Source: Narthecium ossifragum (lineage: Eukaryota > Streptophyta > Magnoliopsida > Dioscoreales > Nartheciaceae). From it: a stretch of 64,000 bases of DNA. The stretch is taken from positions 9,789,485-9,853,484 of the forward strand of contig OY986968.1 of assembly GCA_963920575.1 (NCBI GenBank), given 5' to 3'. Below are positions 56,873 through 64,000 of this stretch, piece after piece. Every line of letters starts with the position of its first letter. Within the stretch, counting starts at the first letter, position 1. The notes under the pieces are model-generated. The model was not told the DNA's origin. It saw nothing but the letters and a program-made list of their open reading frames with translations, and ran no database searches. The position numbers and the translations under genes are program-made.

Positions 56873-58319
56873 AGCGAGGTCTAGGGCGATTGTATTATTG
56901 AATCTTTGTATTCTTTAGGATGGGTCTAATTGGCTACTATCTGTTGTTTGAGGTGTAGAGGTTACCCAGAGTTCTCATCTCATACACAGTATCCGTGTTA
57001 AGGGAAGTCACGTGCTGCCCTGGGCCCTACCCCTTTGTTGTTTAGCGCTAGGCGCTTGGTTGTTGAGAGGGATGGTTGTTGCCAGTTGAGGTTACAGAGC
57101 GTGTGCCCTGGGGTAGGCGGTGGACGTAACATAAGTTTCCCTTAGATATGAGACAGAACACGGGACTTTGTGGTTTCCTTTCCTTCTTGTGTGCCGTGAG
57201 TAGAGTAGAACCCTACTGTACTTTGTTACTCACTCCTACCCGGCAGGCGTTGGCTCATCTTCAGTGGTTCCAGCTGGATTAGGTTTTGGCGCCGCGTCAA
57301 CTTCCGGAGGCACTTGAGGTTGTTGTAAGATACCTGTTGTACTTTTGATGGCTTTGTATATAGACATCCCTTGAGTATTATAATTTCTCTCTTTGGGAAG
57401 TTTCTGCTAAATCTGTATCTGATGTCTGGAATGTACAACTTTAATGTTATTTAAATAGAATTATGTTTTTTCTGATCTTTTGGTTAGATCTTTAGTAGAT
57501 TATCAGAATTACTATATTGCCACTGAAAGTCTTAAATTTCAAATTAACTGTGTTTTCTGTAATGTATCCCGCCGTATCAAATGTAAATAGTATAGGAACC
57601 CTTACACCCCGGACCGGATGGGTTTTCTGGGTTAGGGTGTGACATTAGTTGTACTTTCATAGATTTTTGTTTTACAGTTATAATTCAAGAATTGTATTAA
57701 CTGTATAATTTCTCTATTTGAGGAATCTGATTGTATTTAATGCATAATTGAGGAACAATTATACTTTTGAATCTTGTATCATGCAAATAGTAAACTATTA
57801 GATTACAGTTTTACTCTTATATTAATATTGTTCAAATTAACTGTGAAATTTGTAATGTATCACATCAGATGGGAAGTAAATAGTATGAGGTCTCCTCACA
57901 CCCCGGGCCGAATGGGTTTTCTGGGTCGGGGTGTGACACGGAGGATGACACAGTTGCGTTTGCCCTTCCCTTTGTGTGTGTGGTAAAGTAGATCCATGTT
58001 GAGCTTTGTTGCTCACTCTACCCCGGCTGCGTTTGCAGGTACATGCGCAATTCCCTCTTTTTCATGTGGTTATGACTTTGGAGGTGCCTCTTCTTCGTGT
58101 AGTGCCTGAGATCGAGGAGTCGCCATCATTTCATCTCACGCGTTTTGATTTACAACTTTAATTATAATTCCAAATCTTGACATATAAATTGTCGAATTTG
58201 AGGAAGAATTTGTATGAAGCCCCATTTGTTGTACTTGAATATGTATCATTATTTTATGTAAGTTGAGAATTGTAAATAGTTAGTTCTTTATATTCTATTT
58301 TCAGGGTCAATGCGTGACA

Positions 58320-58837
58320 ATGAGGATCCTTTTGGCTTACAACCGTGAGTAGAGAAAGAGACCAGGGCCTCATATATATGTACATATAGCAATCAAAGTG
58401 TCCGTCCATCATATGACTAGAACTCTAATTGATGTAAAACTCCATAAGTTGAGTGGGAATAGAACTGTGATTAATTGTCCTCTTTTAATAGAATCAATAC
58501 TTGACCAAAGAGTTTAGTCTAAATAAGTTATAAGTAGACCACATTAAGGAGTTAAATCCAACATGGGTCTTACATATTTAAATACATGTCCATGCCATGT
58601 CATGTGGCACTGTGGAAAGGCCCATCAACGAGGGTGGCAGCATTTCGGACAAAAAAAGGCCTAAGGTGTCCTTGCAAAGGCAAACACCATGGTCCAAATC
58701 GATAAAAAAAATTCAGCATCATCTCGATTATCGCTCTTTATTAGAAGCAACTTGCTCTCTAATAATGGAATCATTAATTGGGTGTTGGCCTTCAAAAGCA
58801 ACTGACTTTTCAATAATAGAACCATTAATTAGGTGTA
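58320..58837 (+). promoter_or_regulatory. Short A10 remnant, then upstream region of methyltransferase copy 2
   Basis: The first bases (ATGAGGATCC) fit a continuation of A10. From about 58740 the AATAATGGAATCATTAATT and AATAATAGAACCATTAATT direct repeats match the upstream region of copy 1 at 18796 and 18868. Between them I see no gene. Confidence 0.5.
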
Positions 58838-58851
58838 AACCCAGGCGCACT

Positions 58852-59328
58852 TGTGGGACTTGATTCAATTTGTCCACATAAGGTGGACCACATTCGCAAC
58901 AAACCAAGTTTAAGTGGTTCATAAGGTTTAAGAGTTCAAGATCAATTCAAATCCTGATTTAAATTGATATGTCAGTTGGATTGTGATAACCCATATATTT
59001 ACATACCTTAATAGGAGATATTCCTTGATGGGTTAGGATTATCTATTTGTTATGATAAATAGGGACTTGGTCCCCTCTCGGCTACGTACAGTTTTAGGGT
59101 TCCCCATCTACCGCATATACGGAGTAGCCAGGGAGTGGAAACCAAGAATCCCAATCTCTGAGATCAAATCTGAAGAACAGAAGAACATAAAAGGAGGGAC
59201 TGTCGAAGATCAAAGCTTCCGCACACTCAAGAAGGATTTAGCGATCGATGTCGGGTATGTTTTAATCACATAAAGTTTTCAGATCTGCATGATTGATATA
59301 TGTAGATCTATATGGCTTTATTCCCACA
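58852..59328 (+). mobile_element. Probable copia-type solo LTR
   Basis: It spans TGTGGGACTTGATTC to TTATTCCCACA, with TGTGGGA/TCCCACA inverted ends. A TATA-like GATAAATAGGG is near 59063. No target duplication is visible (GCACT against TCAAG), and about 16 bases of methyltransferase exon are missing at the site. The start coincides with bases expected in the exon (CTTGTGGGAC), so the left border could be a few bases later. Confidence 0.55.
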
Positions 59329-59829
59329 TCAAGTTCATGTCTCTCTAGTGTGCCATCCAGCAGTCCATACCAGACATCATCCACAAGCATGGCAAGCCGA
59401 TGACCCTTCCTGAGCTCTCAATTCCACATGTGCGGTCTGACTCCATGTATCGCCTCATGCGTTTCCTTGTGTTCATGGCGTCTTCACCTCTCAAAGCCAA
59501 GAAGGCGAAGAGGAGGCGTACCTCACGATACGATCCTCTCGGCTATTAGTGTCATCCAACAAGCCATCTCTTGCTCCTGCTTCCTCTTCCAACTCGACCC
59601 AATCATGATGAACCCGCAAGGCATCCTCAACCTTTGGTTCAAAGGAGCCGACTCCATGACTTTAAGGCATGTTTGGTTCAACCAATCCTCGAATAGCAGC
59701 CAAACACCCTTTTTATCCTGGGATTCGATTCCTATGCCAGGATAAATTGGGATTCCTATCCTCGGATAGTTCCTATCCCGGGTTCCAGCGTTTTTATTCG
59801 GAGATTATAATTTTTCCTACTTTAATCAG

Positions 59830-60631
59830 GTTGATTATGTCGAATATTTTATTCACGATTTAAGGTAAATATATGCATTATAATATTAATGAAACGAGAA
59901 AATATTATTATTTAAATTATATGTGTTATCATAAATTATATGCGTTATCATATTATATGTATTATCATATTATTAAGTAATTGATTCAAGCCAATGTGAA
60001 TATTATATGCATTATCATATAATTAATTAAACTACCAATATGTCCCCAAAAAAATTCAAATCTGGAATTTAATTATTTTATATTATTTTAATAATATATA
60101 TTAAAATATTATTATTATATTCTTATAAATTGGTCCTCATGAGGATGCATTGATGTGTATGACCATACAATGTCACCATGCTCTGTCATGTGATGATGCG
60201 ATCCCTTTTCGCGTCCGCTGTAGGTGAAGGCCACGTGTTCGTCGCCGGCAGCCACGGCGCCGATAAGAACGCTATCAACACCGCCCAACCATACGACCTG
60301 GTGGAAGACGGGCGGATATCAATGTCGACGATGGCGGAGGAGCTTGTATCCGCCAGAGATGGCAAATAACAAGACGGGTGGGGTGATAATATTATACTTT
60401 ATTATAATATATTCCAGTTGATTATGTCAAATACATTATTCAGAAATTAAGGTGAATATATGCATCATAATATTAATAAAAAGAGAAAATAATATTAATT
60501 AAATTATATGCTTTATCATATTATTAAGTAATTTATTAAAGCCAAGGTGAATATTATATACATTATCATATTATTAATTAAACTACCAATATGTCACATA
60601 AAATATTCAAAAGTGGAATTTACTTTCCACC
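59830..60631 (+). repeat. Direct repeat pair flanking the captured fragment
   Basis: The block GTTGATTATGTC at 59830 recurs at 60418. Both copies proceed through ATATATGCAT, ATTATTAAGTAAT and AAACTACCAATATGTC to GGAATTTA. They are direct, not inverted, so the element grew by internal duplication or by nesting of two related elements. Confidence 0.85.
60189..60369 (+). pseudogene. Captured F-box/kelch-like exon fragment
   Basis: A plus-strand frame reads VFVAGSHGADKNAINTA, then YDLVEDGRISMSTMAEE. This resembles one kelch repeat of plant F-box/kelch proteins of the KMD/At1g80440 type, where VAGGHDxxKNAL, AYDVxxDxW and PMxEERDE are familiar. The GG pair of the repeat has become GS and the tryptophan is absent, so it is decayed. 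It has no start or stop context of its own and sits inside a non-autonomous transposon. The assignment is by motif memory and should be read as likely. Confidence 0.7.
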
Positions 60632-60955
60632 TCACCAATCCATATTCTTATTTCACATTTTTCATCAAAACACTATTTACTTATCTCAAGTAATCATTAC
60701 TTCATTATCCGTACTTTTCAATTAAACATCAAAGTGAGATAACTTTTATCCCACAACTTATCCTAGCATACTAATCTCTATAATCTCTAAACCCGGAATA
60801 GATTATCCCGCAACCAAACGGTACCTAAGTTGTTCCATGGCAAAGAGGTTTGGGACGTAACTGATGCCAGTCCGGAGTACAATAGCCTCCTCAATAGGGG
60901 GCTGGCCACAGACACCGCACTGGTGATGGAGGTAGCGTCGATGACGTATGGTGAC

Positions 60956-61411
60956 TAGGGATGGCAACGGGGCGGGTCCCCCTTCCCCCGACCCCGCCCC
61001 ACACAGCCCCACCCTGCCCCGCCCCGCTCAAAATTTTTTTGACACATTGAATATATTATATCTAATAATACACTAAAGATTTATCATTTTAAAAAACAAT
61101 CAAAACAAAACTTTTCTCTATAAAATGATACAAACATAAATTGTATCAATAGTAACTCAAAAATATTATCAATACATGATTAAGTTAATACTTTTTAGGA
61201 AAATGAATTATAGTGGGGTAATATATCACTATATTAATTATTATAAATATCCAATCGGGGCGGGGCGGGACGGGGGCGTCCTACCCCGACCTCGCCCCAA
61301 CCCCGATCGGGGTTTTACACACTTCCCCCAACCCCGATTCCGACCCCTTTTAGGGCCCCCCGACCCTGCCCCATTAGGGACGGGGCGGGGCAGAGCAAAT
61401 TGCCATCCCTA
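60956..61411. mobile_element. hAT-type MITE
   Basis: This 456-bp element has perfect 12-bp terminal inverted repeats TAGGGATGGCAA and TTGCCATCCCTA. It is flanked by a perfect 8-bp target duplication ATGGTGAC at 60948-60955 and 61412-61419. GC-rich subterminal arms (CGGGGCGGG words) surround an AT-rich centre. No transposase is present. It inserted in methyltransferase copy 2, and excision restores the exon. Confidence 0.95.
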
Positions 61412-61480
61412 ATGGTGACTGCTTCAAAGGCCTGGGGTCTATAGTCGATGTCGGCGGTGGGACGGGCACCTTATCAAGAG

Positions 61481-61806
61481 ATATTCCCACGGGATTCCCA
61501 GAGATACCTCCTTCATGCAGTCGATACCTTGGGATTTTTTGCCAAATGATACTTCAAACATTCACTTTTGGCGTTTTCATCCCCAAACCTTGTTTTTTTG
61601 CACTATGATACCCAGCCATTGAATGGACCAAAATACCCCCCACTTATCCTATGTCTTCATACATCCCATACATTCATACATAACATGACATGGGATATAT
61701 AATAAAATAACCACTTCCTCCATCTCCATCTCCATCTCCGCCACCACCACTGCTACGACTATTCGACGACACCCCTCCATCTCTGCCACCGCCACGCTCC
61801 GCCGCA

Positions 61807-61859
<53 letters not shown>

Positions 61860-61886
61860 GAGGATTGTTTTTTTTGGGTGGTTGTT

Positions 61887-61923
<37 letters not shown>

Positions 61924-62075
61924 CTGTGAGAGAGCCTGTGGGGGAGAGGAGATGGTTTAACTGGGCCGGAGAAACAAGGACAAGTTGAAAATAAGGAAAG
62001 AAGGAGAGATGGAGGCGGCGGAGTGTGACGGTGGCGCCAAAAAAAATCCTCGAAAGAGAGAGAGAGAGAGAGAGG
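61481..62075. other. Non-coding stretch with opposed (TC)n and (AG)n tracts
   Basis: Up to about 61800 this is AT-rich sequence of unknown origin (motifs like GGGATTTTTTGCCAAATGAT suggest another MITE, unproven). (TC)n runs 61811-61855 and (AG)n runs 61889-61920; the two could pair as a hairpin around a 33-base loop. A second (GA)n tract is at 62056-62074. A GTGGCGCCA near 62031 may be a decayed Athila primer site. Confidence 0.6.
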
Positions 62076-62568
62076 TGATCGCTTACAAACGCGTCGTTAA
62101 AAACGTTGCAAACTCAATCAAGAATAAAATTTATAAACCCTTATTCAAAATACTAAACTATGGGGTAGAATAGTGATGAAATACGGGATCGAACCATAGG
62201 GAAAACTTTGATTACGAAGGAGAAATCAGAATTAAATCTCGGAACTCTAAATCTAAAGCGAAAAGGATTGATTTGGGTTTTAGAAACTTATTAATTAAAA
62301 CTAATTAAGAAAGCGGTGTAAAAAGATTGAAATATATTAATGAGATAAAACCTATGGATTACTCAATCCACTTTATATTCAGAACCCCCATCTTTGTTCA
62401 CATAACACAAAACTTATATTAGACACTGCTCGTGGGATCGACTTGTACTCGCACTACTACATTTATTTTAAAGAGTATTGGTTTTATTTTTGATTGCTTG
62501 CGACAACACACCAAGCATCGTAGACATCGACGGGAGAGGAAGCATCATAAATACCCAAAGCCTCTTAG
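62076..62568 (-). repeat. Athila-type LTR fragment
   Basis: It starts TGATCGCTTACAAACGCG and matches the other two Athila LTRs through GGGGTAGAATAGTGATGA and GGATTACTCAATCCACTTT. From about 62420 it switches to a different leader-like sequence (GTGGGATCGACTTGTACTCG), so it is a composite fragment. It ends at LTR fragment A17. Confidence 0.65.
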
Positions 62569-63268
62569 TGTCATGCCCCGACCAGCGAAGGCCCAACTCG
62601 GTCGGGCGACGTGAACCGGAACCTAACTAAATACGGAATAATTTTTGCGAGGGATCCCTCTAGCTTACTGGTTTCCCTAAAATATTTCATAAGCACCCTT
62701 ATTCAACAATAATTTCAAACCTCAACAATATAACAAAGAAATATTCAAATCCTCAAAAGGGTTTACATTCATATACATCATACTCCCGCAAGATACTAAC
62801 TATAACAAAAAGATAGACGACGATCACCGCTCCTCAAGCACCGCCAGCCGCCACCGCGCCAACAAACACCTGCCCCGTAGGGGCCACTGAAGAAGAGCTA
62901 ACGCTTGCACCTGCAAAACGCAGTCCGGGTAGGAGTGAGCACTAAACTCAATAAGGTTCAGCACTACAACACACAGAATGGAGGGAACACAATAGTGTCA
63001 CCCCCAAGCTAGGCCTAGGTGTGCTAGGGGTCCCATAACCCCACCGGTGTCTCTAGGTATCCAACCATGGTCACCCTAACAAACTGGACCCATCCCGGAA
63101 ACACCTAGTACAGCATGAAGAAGACATTGCTGGGCAGGACAAGTCTCTGCCGGGCAAGCACACCCTCTGCCCAAGGATGAAACGATGACACTGGCTGCAA
63201 ACTTAGCACCTGGGTCGAGGCCGACACGACCTCTAAACCTCAATCAACATGTATTCAAGTCATCTAAG
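62569..63268 (-). mobile_element. Family A LTR fragment A17
   Basis: It starts TGTCATGCCCCGACC and follows the minus-strand family order (GCAAAACGCAGTCCGGGTAG near 62915, CCCATAACCCCACC near 63030, GCCGACACGACCTCTAAAC near 63220). It breaks off near 63268. It preserves the undisturbed target sequence around the A9 insertion site (CATGCTGTACTAGG on the other strand). Confidence 0.8.
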
Positions 63269-64000
63269 CGGCTCCGGACGGCGAGGGCCGTTACAGTTTG
63301 AGTGGTTTGGCTTTGGAGGGTGATGTCGCTCAAATGTGTCACGCACAGCGGTCGCGGTGCAGTACAGCATAAGAGAGGTCGAATCCCACAGAGAGACAAG
63401 CAGGAAAGATCCAGAAATACAAATAATAATATATTGAAGACAATGAAGAAAGCTAACTAAATTAAATTAGATCAAAGGATTAATGATAATGTAATGTTAA
63501 CTAAAGATATCAGGATTTTGATAAGGCTAGGCTTCAGGAATCACTTCACTCGGATTTAGGTTCTTCTCTTCCCAATGGTTCATATAATACTCAGTTAAGG
63601 GATTCACATCCCAATCGCCTTAACCGGAAGATAGAGAATTATGAATCTGATAAAATATATAAATGTCTCTTCCTACGATTGGTTCTTCCTTTTTATAGTT
63701 CTAACTTCATCCAACCAAACCTAAGAATACACGATACCGGCTGTCACTACAGGCAACGCGCAGCAAAAGTTCATTGGGACAAAGCCCTAACTCTAACCGG
63801 ATCTCTAAGAATACACAATACCAACTCTCACAATCGGCAATGCATAGCAAAGATCTCACGGTATAGAGCCCCAACCTTATCTAACCAGATCCCTAAGAAT
63901 ACACAATACCAGCTGTCACTACGGGCAATGCATAGCAAAGGTCTCACGAGACTCGGTAGGAGAATCAAAGGAGATAACTATGGTATCACAATATTATAAA
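63269..64000. repeat. Unassigned LTR-leader-like DNA with tandem repeat
   Basis: GAGAGGTCGAATCCCACAG near 63376 resembles leader sequence of gypsy elements. From about 63712 to 63960 a unit of 84-88 bp (anchor TAAGAATACAC at 63722, 63806 and 63894) repeats nearly three times, with CACTACGGGCAATGCATAGC words. No coding sequence is credible here. Confidence 0.6.

Larger units (their letters stand above)
52738..57644 (+). mobile_element. Family A LTR A15, host of A16
   Basis: The pieces are 52738-54687 and 56878-57644, about 2.72 kb. It starts TGTGAGGACCCGTTCC and ends GGTTAGGGTGTGACA. The target duplication is CTAGT (52733-52737) against TTAGT (57645-57649), one mismatch. The TATA box TATAAATA is at 53021-53028. 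The hairpin is near 53190. An AAGATCGATCTTC cluster is at 53740-54035, and a (TA)n tract is at about 54133-54150. Confidence 0.92.
50845..57938 (+). mobile_element. Family A LTR A14, host of A15
   Basis: The pieces are 50845-52737 and 57650-57938, about 2.18 kb. It starts TGTGAGGAACCTTCCC and ends GGTCGGGGTGTGACA. A perfect 5-bp target duplication CGGAG is at 50840-50844 and 57939-57943, within A12. The TATA box CTATATAAA is at 51136-51144. The hairpin GTAGGTGTTTCTACC is at about 51299. An AAGATCGATCTTC-type module is at 51418-51515. Confidence 0.93.
43214..58319 (+). mobile_element. Family A LTR A12, host of an unknown insert and A14
   Basis: The pieces are 43214-about 44742, about 50187-50844 and 57944-58319. 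It starts TGTGAGGACCCATACC and ends TCAATGCGTGACA. Joining the pieces gives the family order (leader, AAACCTAGGTTATACCC block, GCATTAGAAGCATAAG block, CTCACTC...GCTGCG block, end). About 0.5 kb of the middle is missing at the insert. Flanks TGGTG and ATGAG do not form a clear target duplication. A 143-bp tandem duplication lies at 43974-44270. Confidence 0.8.
59666..60825. mobile_element. Tourist/PIF-Harbinger-like element carrying a gene fragment
   Basis: Terminal inverted repeats are GGCATGTTTGGTT (left) and GGTACCGTTTGGTT (right, reverse complement), with a 3-bp TAA target duplication at 59663-59665 and 60826-60828. Excision restores the methyltransferase exon. The body is AT-rich, with two diverged copies of a 215-240 bp block (59830-60070 and 60418-60631). 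Between these lies a GC-rich island at 60185-60370 that looks like a captured exon. No transposase is present. Confidence 0.82.
58838..61480 (+). pseudogene. O-methyltransferase pseudogene, copy 2, in four pieces
   Basis: The pieces are 58838-58859 (QAHLWD), 59329-59662, 60829-60955 and 61420-61480. Piece 2 reads around IPDIIHKHGKPMTLPEL and continues with frameshifts to NLWFKGADSM. Piece 3 gives KLFHGKEVWDVTDASPEYN. Piece 4 gives SIVDVGGGTGTLS, the SAM-binding motif I. It retains glutamine where copy 1 has its first TAG stop, but has lost the start codon and N-terminus. It is interrupted by a copia-type LTR, a Tourist-like element and a hAT MITE. It is clearly homologous to the copy at 19041-19608. 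Confidence 0.85.

Noticed and set aside
60178..60369. A functional small gene in the Tourist-like element.
   Set aside because: The start codon lies outside the kelch-like part, the fragment covers only about one repeat, key residues are changed, and both flanks are transposon body.
61000..61030. GC-rich CCCCGCCCC words at about 60985-61025 and 61260-61400 as a CpG-type promoter.
   Set aside because: They are the subterminal arms of the hAT MITE defined by its inverted repeats and 8-bp target duplication.
63370..63395. GAGGTCGAATCCCACAG as a tRNA T-arm.
   Set aside because: No D-arm, anticodon arm or acceptor pairing surrounds it; it resembles a gypsy leader motif seen in related form near the Athila LTRs.

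Overview
This window is heterochromatin-like nuclear DNA from a seed plant, most likely an angiosperm. The evidence is an Athila-type Ty3/gypsy gag-protease primed by tRNA-Asp, a SIRE-type Ty1/copia element primed by initiator tRNA-Met, plant-type O-methyltransferase remnants, a fragment resembling plant F-box/kelch proteins, and hAT and Tourist-type MITEs. I see no intact host gene, tRNA, rRNA or CRISPR array. Every protein-coding stretch is broken or is a transposon fragment. One 200-base assembly gap lies at 6204-6403.

The dominant component is one LTR family, called family A here. It starts TGTGAGGACC and ends GGTCGGGGTGTGACA. I count 17 copies or fragments on both strands, covering roughly 36-37 kb. 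All are solo or truncated LTRs, and none has an internal domain. Ten have an exact or near-exact 5-bp target duplication; one more has only a weak candidate. LTR length (2-3.4 kb) and termini suggest a Ty3/gypsy Tekay/Del-like lineage, but this is inference because no protein of the family is present.

Layout: 1-5753, minus-strand Athila gag-protease and its 5' LTR, the LTR carrying a 1287-bp solo LTR of another family. 5754-9695, family A fragment A1, a second Athila LTR and a 72-bp tandem repeat. 9696-16903, LTR A2 hosting A3 and A4. 16904-18755, an unrecognised minus-strand exon-like piece and a plus-strand LTR-like promoter region. 18756-19608, O-methyltransferase pseudogene copy 1. 19609-29503, a decayed Ty1/copia element interrupted by A5, A6 and A7, ending at a repair scar. 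29560-34036, A8 (hosting A9) and A10. 34037-42866, a gag-only SIRE-type element with both LTRs, PBS, polypurine tract and matching target duplication, interrupted by A11 and a Tat-like solo LTR. 42867-58319, a nest A10 > A12 > A14 > A15 > A16, five levels deep, with an unidentified insert carrying A13. 58320-61480, O-methyltransferase pseudogene copy 2, cut by a copia-type LTR, a Tourist-like element holding a captured kelch fragment, and a hAT MITE. 61481-64000, microsatellites, an Athila LTR fragment, LTR fragment A17 and a tandem repeat.

The most unusual signal is a set of palindromic GATCGATC-core modules. They occur in several unrelated element families (family A LTRs, Athila coding and non-coding DNA, the SIRE LTRs and the Tat-like LTR). 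Each copy has its own flanking consensus. In family A the modules sit at two recurrent LTR positions, and in Athila one module is read in frame as protein.
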